64,000 nt of DNA from Cudoniella acicularis (lineage: Eukaryota > Ascomycota > Leotiomycetes > Helotiales > Helotiaceae), in NCBI GenBank assembly GCA_013054445.1, contig JAAMPI010000071.1, forward strand, positions 1 through 64,000, given 5' to 3'. Positions 11,068 through 22,830 of this stretch are shown here, piece after piece. The translations under genes were made by a program, and so were the position numbers. The notes beneath the pieces were generated by a model. It had not been told where the DNA came from. It saw nothing but the letters and a program-made list of their open reading frames with translations, and made no database searches. The first letter of the stretch is position 1, and every line of letters starts with the position of its first letter.

Positions 11068-12018
11068 AATAACACTTGGGAATAATGCGACGGAAAATTG
11101 AGACGTGTCCGGACCCTTGTCGAGAGAGAATAGAAGTCTTGAATAAGAGGTTCCTCACAGCAGCAGGCTCGCAGTATATTTTGGCAGAAAAGGAGTAGAA
11201 AAAGAGCGAAACTATATATTCCTTTTCCAGCGCCCTTTAAACCCAAAAGAGCTAAATAGCAAGTAGGCATTATTCAAATAGGTATATCAATGACACCAAG
11301 AATGGTTAAAGTTCCCAGATGCTCTGGTATTGATTCTTGGGTGTACAGTATAGTACGACAGTTCTAAAAGCTCTCTCTGCCTTTGTCCTTGACAAAACAC
11401 ACTCAAATTTGAAACCCACTACATGGCAGCAACGTCTGCAGCATTTGGAATTTCCGAATACATTTTAGATAATCTAGCCAGCTCTGAACTATAAAGACGA
11501 AGTAGCTTATTCAAGACAATAAAAAAAACACTTTCGGTGAACGGAGGCCGTATTGTGCTCGCTTCGTAAAGCATTGTCGTTTGCCGAGCAAAAGACACAA
11601 TAGGTGAATATGAACGAAAGGCTCAACCTAATAGAGCACTCGCCTATTGTATTCACTCTTATTGTCGTCGGTGAGAATTAAATTCTCACAGAGCGTGTCC
11701 AGTCCCCTCCTTTTTCTTCTTTGGCGTACCTCGACCGTTACGATTTGATATTGACGACGAGATACTTTTTCATACTGCCTACACACCACCTACTGTCGAC
11801 TTCGACTACAAATTTTTCTTCTCACCAAGCCTTTTACTCTCAAACAGTGCGTTGAACGACACTTACTTATTCACTCCGAAATACAGCCACTCTTCTCAGC
11901 CACCATACTCATTGCAGTGCAGCTTTATTTAAACCTTCTTCCCTCTCTCTGTACCAAATTTCTGCACGCAAAGCCAGCCAATTCTCCACCTCCATTCCTT
12001 CCAAAATCCCCCGTAAAA
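11068..12018. other. Intergenic region, no gene seen
   Basis: Nothing codes convincingly here. An 8-bp inverted repeat (ACAATAGG at 11597, CCTATTGT at 11643) could form a weak hairpin but is short enough to be chance. A pyrimidine-rich stretch at about 11700-12010 looks like the promoter/5' leader of the next gene. Confidence 0.45.
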
Positions 12019-12853
12019 ATGTCTACTCCCAACAAAAGATCTAGCGAAGGCATCTTTGATAATTATGAACCACAGCCCGTAAGTGCACCTACCCCTGACT
12101 CCTGAATTCAGACAAGCTGCTAATTGCCAACACATTAGAAGCGCTGGAGGCCTGAAGACATTGAAGCAGAAAAGCACAAATCGGACCCTTGGAAAGAGCG
12201 CCAAAAAAACCCGTGCTCAACTCGGAAAGGAAGTTGAAGGTGCATACGAGGACGAAGTGGACAACAATGCCCGCAAAAGATTGAAGGCTGCACTCAAGGT
12301 GGAACATCACTGAGAACTGGAGCTCGAGTTCAGGGAGGAGAATCGCAAAATCCCCGCTGAAGAGAAAGGAAAGTTTAAGGAGATTGAGGAGGAGAAGGCG
12401 GCATTGAGAAAGACTTTGGAGAAGGAATTGACGACGAAGATTGTGGGAAGGGTCCGAACAGAGGAAATTGGTGTTTTGAGGACGCTCGTGTTGGCCGAGG
12501 TGATCAAGCAAGTGCGGGAGAAGGAACGAGAGAAGTTGCGCAAGGACGTTCAGGTGGAGTTAATGCCGAAGATCTTGGCTGCTGTCCGGGCTTATGAAAA
12601 GGCGGCGATGAGAGAGGTGATGGAAAAGACCATTCGTCCGGATATTGAGAGAACTGTGCGGGAGGAGGATAAGGAAGCTTTGAAGAAGGAGGTTGAGGAG
12701 TTGAGAGGCAAAGTGACGAAGAGTGTTCGGGTCTTCAAGAGCAAGAAGGTGAGGGAGGAGGTGGAAAAGGAATTGAGGCCAAAGATCGAGAAAGATATTC
12801 GAGAGAAACTGGTATTGCCAGTAGAGGACCCCGATGCTGAAGCAGAGAGTTGA
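12019..12853 (+). pseudogene. Charged coiled-coil protein gene, frame-broken
   Basis: Exon 1 (12019-12078) encodes MSTPNKRSSEGIFDNYEPQP and ends at a clear GTAAGT. The acceptor CATTAG at 12138 opens exon 2 with KRWRPEDIEAEKHKSDPW. This frame stops soon after an A7 run at 12203-12209. Removing one A continues into EGAYEDEVDNNARKRLK, then meets an in-frame TGA at 12311-12313, after which the same frame is open to 12853 as a Lys/Glu-rich coiled coil with repeated V-R-E-E-V/K-E-L-R-P-K-I patterns. So there are two lesions. Either this is a recent pseudogene or the assembly has errors; the strong coding pattern on both sides favours a gene that was recently functional. Family unknown. Confidence 0.6.
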
Positions 12854-13823
12854 GTGATTGTGTATATTCAGGCCGCCTGCCTTGTCTTTGTATTTGGTGG
12901 TTCCATATGGCAGGGTCCTGATACTTTTTAGAACACAACAGAGCAATCTGATGATGAATTATAACTTTCGCAAGCAATCAGCAAGTACCTCCCGTTGAAT
13001 CATGCCACCTCCAATTGAGAGAAAGATACACTGTCAGATTAATGAAATTTTGGTACTCCATGATTGAAATGAAAGTTGACAAGAACATGGTAGTGAAGAT
13101 CCAAACATCGTTCTCGAGATAGGGCAGGAGTTATTAAACAATAGAGCAGCACAAATTACACAAAATGTTGAAGAGGACAAATCATTCGCGCCTCTTCCTC
13201 GGCGGGAGTTCTTGATAATAACGATAGATTGAGACGACTTGTTTGTTCCCAATTGATGTGTTCTGCTTCTAGCTTTATTTTCAAATGCAACTGATATATG
13301 ATCAGAACTTGAAAAGTTCCTGGGGATGCCTTCAAAGAGCCGATAGGCCCTAGATTTCCGGCGGGATCGACCTCAACCGATTAAGTCAACTAGCCTGAAA
13401 CCCGTGGCTTGACATAGTGCAAGAGAAACACGGAATTGTCCAGTTCGATCTGCACCCTTCGCCATGACCCCGAAGGAGGGGGTTAGGCTGAATGCCTTAT
13501 ACACTCCACCGGCATTAAAAAAGTCCTCAAAGGGAACCTTTGGAGATGATGCCAAGTGATCCAAGTCTTGAAATTAAGGTGATCTCAAGAAGTAAAAGTA
13601 ATTGCGTAGAACGTTTTGCTGGCTTGGATAAGGGTGGAAGGCGTGGGATATCCCAATTCGAGAGAGACCTATGGCAACGGCTTTTTGTGGCAAGGAAGTG
13701 GACACCGGCGAAATGTATTGATGGATTTCAGTGTCATAGTCTCTCGGCACGCTGTGTTGAGTGAGTCTCCTGATCGGGCCAAAGAGCTTACGGAAGCTCG
13801 GTAAGAGGTTTGAAGTACCGCCT
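12854..13823. other. Intergenic region, no gene seen
   Basis: About 970 nt with several overlapping short open frames on both strands, none with motifs or splice structure. It probably holds the 3' ends of the flanking convergent genes. Confidence 0.45.
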
Positions 13824-14375
13824 TCAACCCTTGGTATTCCGGAGACTTGCATCTTCAATGTTGCCTTCATTGTTCTTGACCACATTCTCCGCACCTTCAT
13901 TATGGTCCTTGGCTTCTCCAACCATCCTCTCGACAATTTTAGCTTTAGCTTGCGCTCTTTTCAAACGGTCGTCGAAATCCGAGACAGCCTCCTCAGTGTT
14001 CTCTGTTGACAGGCTTTCAGACTCAGCCAAGGCATAAAGAACCTTCAAATGTTTTGCCAGTCTCTGATTGTCCGGAAGTGAAGGGAGCTTTTCGAGCTTC
14101 TGTGGCTGATCATTTGCTGGAAGATCGGGCTTGGACTGCTGATTTGCATCCTGCGCACTGAATTTTGCAGGAAAACACGGCATCCGATTTACCCAGACAA
14201 GGGATTTCCCATGCAACTTTCCACTTTCAAGATATTTTTCGAATCCCTTTTCAAGCCCAAATGTTCGGCCTTCGATACGACCCGCTTTGACACCGTCTGC
14301 CAAGCCTTGTTGATAGCCATCATCGTAGAATTTCTCCTCCAAGTCCAGAATCTCGTCGAAAGTGCTGGATGGCAT
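13824..14375 (-). CDS. LTO1: LTO1 (ORAOV1 family) adaptor for Fe-S cluster insertion into the ABCE1/Rli1 ATPase
   Basis: The start was set at MPSSTFDEILDLEE (14375), because the open frame upstream of it crosses the promoter. The encoded protein is 183 aa. Residues 5-55 carry the Yae1/Lto1 signature: LEEKFYDDGYQQGLADG followed by GRIEGRTFGLEKGFEKYLESG, i.e. the repeated DG/G-x3-G pattern. In yeast Lto1 and Yae1 form a complex that delivers cytosolic Fe-S clusters to Rli1, needed for ribosome recycling. The middle is variable, and the C-terminus is Glu/Asn rich. The gene is divergent from the methionyl-tRNA synthetase gene across 221 bp, and both serve translation. Confidence 0.88.
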   Translation of the reverse strand: MPSSTFDEILDLEEKFYDDGYQQGLADGVKAGRIEGRTFGLEKGFEKYLESGKLHGKSLVWVNRMPCFPAKFSAQDANQQSKPDLPANDQPQKLEKLPSLPDNQRLAKHLKVLYALAESESLSTENTEEAVSDFDDRLKRAQAKAKIVERMVGEAKDHNEGAENVVKNNEGNIEDASLRNTKG

Positions 14376-14596
14376 TGTGAGGTGTAGAGTTAAGGAACTG
14401 AGGTGTAGAAAGCGCTTTTTTTTAGAAAGCAAAGGAAGTGGATCGACCAGAAAACAATGATCACGTGATTGCCGTGTCAGCCTCGCGCTAGTTCGAGGCT
14501 CTGAGTCAAACTTTACCCCTCCATGATTCAAAACACAAAGCTTCCTCTTTGACTCTTTCTCAATTGAAATCTCAGAAAACAAAGAAATTTCACACG
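14376..14596. promoter_or_regulatory. Shared LTO1/MES1 promoter with palindromic ATCACGTGAT
   Basis: Two divergent starts are 221 bp apart. The perfect palindrome ATCACGTGAT at 14460-14469 contains the CACGTG core recognised by Cbf1-type bHLH factors. It lies near the middle and could act in both directions; binding is inference. Confidence 0.5.
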
Positions 14597-16558
14597 ATGG
14601 CGGCCGCGAAAATAATACTGCCCGAGAAGGGTAAGCAAAACACGCTTATCACCAGCGCATTACCCTACGTGAACAATGTTCCCCATCTTGGAAATGTTGT
14701 TGGCAGTGTTCTCAGCGCCGATGTCTTCTCAAGATTCAGCAAGCTGAGAGATAGGCCAACACTCTTCATCTGTGGCACAGACGAATATGGAACTGCGACA
14801 GAAACAAAGGCTCTCGAAACCCGCCAAACACCACAGGAATTGTGCGATGAATACCACAAAAAACATAAGGATGTGTATGACTGGTTCGAGATTGCCTTCG
14901 ATTACTTTGGCAGAACGACAACCGAACAGCAGACGGTCATCGCGCAAGATATATTCTTGAAGCTGCACAAGAATGGGTTCTTGGAAGAACGCACGACTAC
15001 ACAACCGTACTGCGAAGCCCACGAATCCTTTCTGGCAGATCGCTTCGTGGAGGGCACATGTCCTAAGTGTCAGTACGACGACGCCCGAGGTGACCAGTGT
15101 GACAAGTGCGGTAGCCTTCTTGATCCCTTCGAATTGATCAACCCTCATTGCAAGATCGATGGCGCCACTCCTGTACCCCGAGAAACGACTCACATCTTCC
15201 TCCGACTCGACAAATCACAACCCGATATTGAAAAATGGTTCTCCAAATCTAGTATCGAGGGAGGATGGCCTCAAAATGGTGTCAGCATAACAAGGTCATG
15301 GTTGGAAAAAGGACTGGAGGGTCGAAGTATCACAAGAGATTTAAAATGGGGAACACCTATTCCACTACCAGGCTACGGAAAGAAAGTGTTATACGTTTGG
15401 TTCGATGCCTGCATTGGCTATCCGTCAATCACCGCAAACTACACGAAAGATTGGGAGTTATGGTGGCGCGATCCCGAAAACGTCAAGCTTTATCAGTTCA
15501 TGGGGAAGGATAACGTTCCGTTCCATACTGTTATTTTCCCTGGCTCTCAGATAGGAACCGGAGACAAATGGACCATGCTCAATCATCTCTCCACTACGGA
15601 GTACCTAAATTACGAAAACGGCAAGTTTTCGAAGTCTCGAGGCGTGGGTGTTTTCGGGGATACTGTCAAGGATACTGGAATTCCACCATCTGTGTGGAGA
15701 TATTACTTGTTGGCAAACAGACCGGAGACTGGCGACACACAATTTGAATGGAAGTCCTTCATCTCAGCCAACAATAGCGAACTTCTTGCAAATCTTGGCA
15801 ACTTTGTCAACAGATTGATCAAGTTTGTCAATGCTAAGCTTGATGGCGTTATTCCCCAATTCTCCCCTACCCACAAGGAAGAGTCCTTCGATTTCCCCAA
15901 CTTCATTTCCGAAGTGAATAAGTTGCTGGCCGAGTATGTAGCTGATATGGAGGCAGTGAGACTGCGTGCTGGATTGCAGAAGCTCATGCAGATATCTGCT
16001 CGAGGGAACAATATCCTTGCTGGCCGACTAGACAACACCAATCTCACTGAAAACCCTACACGGACTCATACCATAGTCGGCTTGGCACTCAATCTTTCCT
16101 ACCTCCTAGCCTCGCTTGCATCTCCATTTATGCCATCAACTGCAACCTCGATTGTTGAGCAGCTTAACGCACCACTACTCAACATTCCAGATACATGGAC
16201 CCCGAATGCTTTACCAGGGGGCCATAAAATCGGCAAGGCAGCATACCTGTTCACCCGGATCGATGAGAAGAGAGAGGCTGAATGGAGAACACGATACGGC
16301 GGGACACAGGCCTCGAGATTGGCGGAAGAGGAAGCCAAGGTGAAGAAGGCGGCGGACAAGGCGAGGGATAAGGAACGCAAGAAGGCCAAGAAAGAGGCTG
16401 CGAAGAGTGGCGAGTCTGTAAGTGAAGGAAAGAAAGAAAAGGTTGAAGTGAATGCCAAAGAGGCTGATTCGAAGACTGAGAAAGACGGGAAAGTGGAACT
16501 ACCTCTTAGGGGCGTCGTGGCTGAAGAGCAGGCTCCACCCCCTGCTGCTGCACCTTAA
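14597..16558 (+). CDS. MES1: Cytosolic methionyl-tRNA synthetase
   Basis: A single exon encodes 653 aa. The class I HIGH-like motif is HLGN at residues 30-33, inside PYVNNVPHLGNVVGSVLSAD, and the KMSKS-like motif is KFSKS at about 343-347. A zinc-binding insert CPKC...CDKC sits near residues 155-175. The catalytic core continues with VLYVWFDACIGY and FMGKDNVPFHT, followed by the helical anticodon-binding domain (WRYYLLANRPE, NLGNFVNR). The last 90 residues are a Lys/Glu-rich extension without an EMAPII-like domain, and there is no N-terminal GST-like domain as in yeast Mes1. It charges initiator and elongator tRNA-Met. No targeting peptide is seen, consistent with a cytosolic enzyme. The upstream frame extension has no earlier credible ATG. 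Confidence 0.97.
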   Translation: MAAAKIILPEKGKQNTLITSALPYVNNVPHLGNVVGSVLSADVFSRFSKLRDRPTLFICGTDEYGTATETKALETRQTPQELCDEYHKKHKDVYDWFEIAFDYFGRTTTEQQTVIAQDIFLKLHKNGFLEERTTTQPYCEAHESFLADRFVEGTCPKCQYDDARGDQCDKCGSLLDPFELINPHCKIDGATPVPRETTHIFLRLDKSQPDIEKWFSKSSIEGGWPQNGVSITRSWLEKGLEGRSITRDLKWGTPIPLPGYGKKVLYVWFDACIGYPSITANYTKDWELWWRDPENVKLYQFMGKDNVPFHTVIFPGSQIGTGDKWTMLNHLSTTEYLNYENGKFSKSRGVGVFGDTVKDTGIPPSVWRYYLLANRPETGDTQFEWKSFISANNSELLANLGNFVNRLIKFVNAKLDGVIPQFSPTHKEESFDFPNFISEVNKLLAEYVADMEAVRLRAGLQKLMQISARGNNILAGRLDNTNLTENPTRTHTIVGLALNLSYLLASLASPFMPSTATSIVEQLNAPLLNIPDTWTPNALPGGHKIGKAAYLFTRIDEKREAEWRTRYGGTQASRLAEEEAKVKKAADKARDKERKKAKKEAAKSGESVSEGKKEKVEVNAKEADSKTEKDGKVELPLRGVVAEEQAPPPAAAP

Positions 16559-16923
16559 AGGTTGGATTGCGAGTATTGCATGGTTGGCGTTTGGCAGATA
16601 TTCGCGCACGAATGGAATTAAAGATGGAGACACAGATATAGATAGAGGTTAAATGTGCGATATCTGGCCAGAAAGAGCGTTTTTTTACCGTTGTCTAGAA
16701 AAGAGTTTTTTTGATTTGAAACCCAATTTGCATTCAACATCTCAGCAGAGCGGTGTTGCTTGCTATCTCCTAGTAAACAATGAGGACTTCGATTTCGATC
16801 ATTCCGTGTCACCTTAAAATTCAATTGTACTCCAAAATGCCAAGTGGGAAGTTGTGGCTTTCGGATTAGCCCCAAATTTGAATTGTTGTTGAAATGTTCA
16901 TCTATTCCCTACTACCCCTGGTC

Positions 16924-17884
16924 TTAAATAGCCATTCTCATACCGCCGTTCGCACATACAACTTGACCAGTACACCATAAACTATCGGGAGTGCAAAGCA
17001 TGCCCACAATTCCCGCAATTTCTTCCGTGTATGCTGGTCTTCCTCCAGCTCTACCAGCATCCTTCACCAAGTCCTCGTCATCCAAAGCTGGTCTTATAGC
17101 AGATCCCGGTGTTTTCTCAATCCAAGGCTTCAGGTGTTTTTGGAACTCGTCGCTTGTGCTGAACCACATATCTGTTTTGACTGGGCCAGGGTTTATAGCG
17201 TTAACAGTTGCTCTTTCAGCAAGCTCTCTCGCCCATGTCCTTGTCATTGCCTCCAATGCTGCTTTCGTTCCACCGTAAACGGATTGTCCCATAAAACCCT
17301 CAGAGCTTGATACTGAGCTCACATTTACGACTCTCCCGCTTCGGTCATGCGGTAGATACGGCAGAGCAGCTTGCATTAGTAGTAATGGGCCCAGAACATT
17401 GATTTTATATTGCCATTCCCAATCTTCCACAGTGCATTCGTCAATCTTGAGATTCCTGGATACTCCGGCATTATTGATCAGAATATCGATTTGGAAACGT
17501 CCAGTTTTTGGATGGGAGAAGTGATTCTTGGTGGTGTTTATGATATGTGTTGGGCCAGCCGTCGAGCCCATATCCGCTTGAATTACTAGGCAAGTGACTC
17601 CGTACTCCTCTGACAAAGCGGTGGATAGATCATTGCAAGATTTTGAGGAGGAATCTGAGGTGTAATTGAGGACTAAAGATGCACCTTTGGAAGCGAGGTT
17701 GTGTGCTATGGAAACGCCGATCCCTACAGATGTATTTAGAGTTGCCAGGGGAAATAAAATAGAAACAAATACCTCGAGATGCTCCAGTCACAATTGCAAG
17801 TTTTCCTTCGAGTGCTCTGTAGCCTTGTACCCCTCCAAGATTCGTAGACGCTGTTCTTCTTGAGACCGGGCGTGCAGAATCCAT
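16924..17884 (-). CDS. Short-chain dehydrogenase/reductase
   Basis: Exons 17884-17773 and 17723-16924, separated by a 49-nt GTATTT...GTAG intron, give 303 aa. The splice rebuilds the cofactor motif TGASRGIG (residues 33-40). Other classical SDR motifs are NNAG (121-124), NVSS (about 171-174) and the catalytic Y187-x3-K191 in VYGGTK. NAINPGPVKTDM follows, and the C-terminus GQVVCANGGMRM is the usual SDR end. The Thr-Gly-x3-Gly-x-Gly motif with Arg suggests NADP(H), which is inference. Substrate is unknown. The gene is divergent from ARD1 with 336 bp between starts. Confidence 0.92.
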
Positions 17885-18220
17885 TGTGTTGTAAGAAGAA
17901 TACCAAAACCCGTGAAAAGTCTGAGTCCAAAGGGTGAGAAGATCAGTTTAAGTTTTGGGTTCATTCATCGTAAGTATCCAAAAGTGGGAGAGCAGCTCAA
18001 AAGAAAAGATGTTAGCACGAGGACACTCATTCCAAACATTGGACCCCGCCAACTGGAGTCACCCCGCCATTGGCCCTCCCCCTTTTAGTAGCCCAACCGA
18101 GACCCACTCTGCAGCCGCGCCAATGAAACGTCATTTTCAAATTCATCTCGACCTCTGAGAAACAGCTTGCCGCAGCCTTCTCCGTTCGCTCATAGATCCA
18201 GGAACAATCACATTGCAACA

Positions 18221-19058
18221 ATGGATATCCGACTGTTGCACCCGTCAGACATACCGCATGTGCAACATGCCAACATTACCAACCTGCCAGAAAAGTAATG
18301 CCCTCCCTTATTCAGTTGTGTCGGAGCTTGCGCTGACTTGAGCTTCAATCTAGTTATTTCATGAAATATTACCTCTACCATGCCCTTTCCTGGCCACAGC
18401 TTTCATACGTCGCAGTCGATGTCTCCCGACCCAAGAAAACGCCCTATGACTACCCACGAATCGTCGGTTATGTACTCGCGAAGATGGAAGAGGACCCACC
18501 GGATGGAGTGCAGCATGGGCATATTACGAGTTTGAGTGTGATGAGGACGCATAGACGATTAGGGATTGCGGAGAAATTGATGAGGCAATCGCGTACGTTA
18601 TCCTTTTGCGATATGAATATTTTTGCAACACGAAAAGGGGTGGAAGAGTTAGATTGAACAAAGCTAATAGTGGGCTGGCAGAACGAGCTATGGTTGAAAC
18701 CTTCGGCGCCCAATACGTTTCCCTTCACGTTCGTGTATCTAATAATGCAGCTCTGCGCCTATACCGCGACACACTCGGCTTCAAAAATGAGAAGATCGAA
18801 GCGAAATACTACGCCGATGGGGAAGATGCCTATAGCATGAAGCTCGATTTAGGATTTGTGCGGGAACAGATTTTAGACGAGCAAGAAGAAGCAGAGGCGG
18901 ATGAGGGTGAGCCTGTAGGGTCGTTGGGAAGTAAAGATGATGTCAATGGAGAAGGAAAGGAAAAGGGCGACGGGAAGGGAAAGAAGCGGAAAGTCAGAGT
19001 GGGTAGAGGGTTAGGTGTTGGTGATTTGGTGGAGAAGAATGAGAGTCAGAAGGCATGA
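18221..19058 (+). CDS. ARD1: NatA catalytic subunit, N-alpha-acetyltransferase Ard1/Naa10
   Basis: Three exons (18221-18294, 18354-18592, 18682-19058) give 229 aa. The joins rebuild [13 protein letters not shown] and MRQSQRAMVE, both diagnostic of Naa10. The protein starts [11 protein letters not shown] and continues with the GNAT fold: [40 protein letters not shown] with the acetyl-CoA R-R-x-G-x-A loop, then [22 protein letters not shown]. The C-terminal 70 residues are an acidic then Lys/Gly-rich tail. With Naa15 this enzyme acetylates Ser/Ala/Thr/Gly N-termini on nascent chains at the ribosome. Confidence 0.95.
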
Positions 19059-19787
19059 ATATAAGCGGGTGGCTATGTGCTAGAAAAGGTGTCCAAAATT
19101 CTTGGTGGCATAATGTAAAATTTTGCCTAGACAAATATTGAAGTATTTCAATTCCAGGCTGAGTGGCAAGTGCTCCCGCTGTTTCTCATTCATGAATTTT
19201 CTTTGCAGAATACATAGACTCGCGTTATCTAAGCAAGACTGTTGTCCGCCGCGCATAAGGTATAAATTCTGTCTGCCTGGTCAACGAGAATGAACCATGT
19301 ATGAAATGTCCTAAGCTTCAGAGCAGTCTCGAAGTCAAGCCTAACTTGAAAGTCCACCAGACGCAGGCAACAAACTTACATGCCTCAATGCGCGAACATT
19401 TTCCAAAAAACTACTAAAATGCAGAAGAAGGGCGGATTGGTAGTAGAAGGTCTGGATTGAGCTTATTTTTAGAACTCTCTTTCACTAAAAAGCAGTCGTT
19501 TCTCAACCTGAGCTAAATCAGAGTGAGTGGTCGAAGGGTTCTCAATGTTTTTGGGCTGTGCTGTGAGATCTCTGATCGTTTTCAAACGTCTTACACACCA
19601 GAAAACGCACATCTTGTTACTTTTTCGATGGCACCATGTTTTCATATTTACAATTCAATTCATCGCGTCCTGATACACCGAGAGCAAGTGACTAGCAAAC
19701 CGCAAAGCCACTGCCTGATCGAGAGCTGAGTTCAGCCTGAGTCCATCTTCCCTAAATTCCACCTGCCCATCATTCAACACGCAACCT
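19059..19787. other. Intergenic region, no gene seen
   Basis: About 730 nt between convergent genes. The only open frame above 60 codons (plus, 19523-19729) has no motif. Confidence 0.5.
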
Positions 19788-20526
19788 CTATTCAAAGAAG
19801 TTGTTGCGGGTTCCCCACCATGTCATGAATAAGGAAAGACCAACTGTCTCAAAGACTGCGGAGGAATTAGTGGTTGTTTACATGGAACGTTTAGATCTCG
19901 AAAACTTACCACGAGCAAGAGCACCAACAGCCACGGTATCCAGGGGTCGCTTCTCAGTAAAGATTTGGGCAATGAACTAAAGGAAAATTAGAAGATATCC
20001 CAACCAACTCTGTTACGGGATTGACGTACCGAAGGAGCAGAGCTAGCCATGAAGATTAAGCCGCCAAGGTAAGCAGCTCCCTTGTAGCTAAGAGTACCAG
20101 TGGCATTGATCAACGCACCAACACCATATGATTGGATGGCGCTACCAACAAGCGAAGTTCCCCATGCTGCAGCGGCAGAAGCAGCCTCCTTGGACTTAAT
20201 GAACTCCTCCTTTGAGTTGGCGGCTTGAGCACGATGGTATGTGTCACCGAATACGGGACCGAGGACTGCGAGGGAGGCAGCGTGGTTGAAAATCGTGCCG
20301 AGGGCAATGGCAGATGGCTTGACTGGTGGAAGGTCTAGAGGACAATAATTGTTAGCAAATAGAACCATGTTGGTTTTGATTCATAAAATCTTCAGGCATC
20401 TTCAAGAGCTTTTTGAGGTGGCCAACAGTCTGCAGAGTATAGATACGAGTTCGACAAGAGGGTGTCGTCACGTAGCTCCTCAAGGCTTGAATTTGAAAAT
20501 GGCGAATACGTACAGTGGAGAGACAT
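19788..20526 (-). CDS. DUF1761-type small membrane protein
   Basis: Four exons on the minus strand (20526-20514, 20334-20030, 19976-19910, 19855-19788) give 150 aa. The first coding exon is only 13 nt (MSLH plus one base) and the last two are 67 and 68 nt. The protein has hydrophobic segments around IALGTIFNHAASLAVLGPVFG, ASAAAAWGTSLVGSAIQSYGVGALI, YLGGLIFMASSAPSFIAQIF and ARVFETVGLSLFMTWWGTRNN, consistent with four membrane helices. The pattern matches the DUF1761 family of uncharacterised membrane proteins from memory. All splice sites are canonical and keep phase. Function unknown. Confidence 0.8.
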
Positions 20527-21435
20527 GATTGCAAAGGTATGAGGTTGTTGAAAGAGGCTAATTGGAGGTTCTTCAAGAATTTGGATGGATGCCACTTTGA
20601 CGGTGTTGTGTATGAAGTTGATCAATGAGCGTGCAGGTGGGCATTTTATATGGCAAGTCGGCTACTTCATCTAGTGAACGGACCTGACTCGCTAAGGGAA
20701 GATGAGGGGAATGACGTTCGATCCTGCAAGGACAGAAGAATGAGCCAGCAGGACCAAGGCCGAGACGGCGAATTGGCATGGCACCTTCCTCCTAATGCAG
20801 GACTTCGTCTCCGGTCTTTCAACATGTGCCTGTCTCTGCCGTGGGCAATTTTATTTCGTATTTGCAGTTAATAATAGGGTTTCTATGTTTACGCTTGTTG
20901 TTTGTAGTACTTGAGTACAATTGATTTCAAGGCCATGTTGACATTCCTAACTGGCAGCTGGCACGTCATGAGGTTGCTTTGTCCATGCGGGGAATTGAGG
21001 AGTGATGTCATGTGGCTGGAGTGAGGGGGAACAGATTTCAAGCCACACCGCGCTTAGTCATCTACAGCCACCATTTTCCAACTATAGCCGCTACATCATT
21101 GGCACGTGATTGATATCAACGTTCTTTCCACCCCCCCTTCCCCTTCAAGCAGATAGTGCTCACGTACTTCAGGTGCTCTACAGGATCAAATTTTGTCCAA
21201 GCATCGCCATCCGTAGCAGCGCTTCTCGTATGAATCACTGGCGTCACAGTCTATACAGTCTGCATTTTTCGAAGCCACGTTCCGAAAAGACACGACTTCA
21301 TTGGTGACAATTACAGAGTTGATGTTTATTTATTTCAAATCTGCTGAGGAGCCTACTCCAGAGCGCCCTACGCATTGTCATTAAAAAGACAATTTTTGAT
21401 GGTCTACCTGAAGCTTTAAATTGGAAAAAAGTCAC
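20527..21435. promoter_or_regulatory. Divergent promoter region between DUF1761 and histidine phosphatase genes
   Basis: About 0.9 kb with no supported gene. CACGTG is present at 21103-21108 (GGCACGTGATTG), about 330 bp before the phosphatase start. A C8 run lies at 21132-21139. Confidence 0.4.
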
Positions 21436-22830
21436 ATGGCCGGAAGACCCCAGCAAGAGCGGCATCAAAATCAGATTGCGCGAAAGAAACGTCCCCTAGA
21501 AATATTCAGTATAAACTGTCTCGTGTAAGTCCACTCACCTATTCCTCAGAGTAACTGGGTGAATTTTCTATCAAAAAGAGAAGCTCAACGTCCAAATTAG
21601 GCCGTTTCTGTTCGTCGCAACCATTATCGTTGCTTTCCTTGTCATTATGGAAGAAGCTCCGAAGCCGGCCCCTGAGTATATCAAGTACAAGACCGTCACT
21701 GGCTATTTCAAACAAGATGATCGTACTACTGATGATCGGATGTTTGATTATGTAAGTATTCTCGTTATTGGGAAAAATTGTAGCTAATTTATTTCTCAGA
21801 CAGTTTCAAATTTCGGTCTATTAGACATAACCTATGAAACTGACGCTGAATTTGACCCAGAGCGCAAGAAAACCCAATGGCAACGGTTCGAGAACAAAGT
21901 AGAACGCTTGAATCAGGAAAGCAATTCGAAGACCCAATACAAAGTCCTTTACAGTACGTCTTCCGAGCCTTAATCTGGAATATCTTGTTAACTCTATCAG
22001 TGGGCCGGCACGGCGAAGGCTATCACAACGTAGCAGAAGCCTTCTACGGCACTCATGACTGGGATGTGAGTTTCTTCCCCTCTTTCTATTCCGAAATTTC
22101 TCTAAAACAAAGCAGTGCTACTGGTCATTACAAGACGGAAACGGGACTGCTACCTGGGCCGATGCTCTCCTTACAACGGAAGGCATCGCGCAAGCTAAAA
22201 AGGCTAACGCATTCTGGCACCTCGAAATCTCCACCCAGAAAATCCCAACCCCAGAATCCTACTACACCAGTCCTTTAATGCGATGTCTCGCCACAGCCGA
22301 CATTACCTTCTCTGGTCTCAAGCTGCCTGAAGACAGACCGTTCACTCCTACCATCAAGGAGTTGATTAGAGAGGCGATAGGAGCCCACACTTGCGATCGT
22401 CGGAGTACGAAAACGGAGATACAGAAGGCATACCCAAATTGGCCTTTTGAGCACGGGTTCGCAGAAAATGATCTACTTTGGGATGCAAATCTTCGGGAAA
22501 CAAATGAAGCGATGGATATCAGACTTCGGGAGGCATTGGATGATATATTTTCCAATGACGAGAAGACGTTTATCAGTATATCGAGTCATTCTGGAGCCAT
22601 TGGGTCGATTTTGAGAGGTAACTCGCTCCCCAAAGATTCGAGGAGGCAAATAGGCTAACATTTGAGCAGTTCTTGGGCATAGAGATTTTAGCTTGGGTAC
22701 TGGGCAAGTCATTCCAGTTTTGGTTAAAGCGGAAAAGGTGACTGGAGAAGGGCCACCAAGAGTCAAGGGCCCATACACAACTATATCGACATGTTTAGCT
22801 CCATCTGCTACACCTAGATTGCCAAACTAA
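21436..22830 (+). CDS. Membrane-anchored histidine phosphatase (phosphoglycerate mutase-like)
   Basis: Six exons (21436-21524, 21601-21751, 21800-21953, 22001-22065, 22116-22617, 22670-22830) give 373 aa. All introns are GT-AG and 46-76 nt. A basic N-terminus (RKKRP) is followed by one hydrophobic helix at about residues 30-46, a signal-anchor. The catalytic motif GRHGEGYHN lies at about 133-141 and is created by the exon 3-4 join. The second catalytic His is in ISISSHSGAIGSILR. Substrate-lobe elements TSPLMRCLATA and LIREAIGAHTCDRR are typical of fungal PGM-family proteins. The final exon holds GHRDFSLGTGQVIPVLVKAEK. The family includes phosphatases acting on varied phosphorylated substrates; specificity cannot be told. 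The N-terminal exon is less certain than the rest. Confidence 0.85.

Noticed and set aside
11597..11650. Inverted repeat ACAATAGG / CCTATTGT
   Set aside because: Eight bases with a 38-nt loop is within chance expectation; no associated feature.
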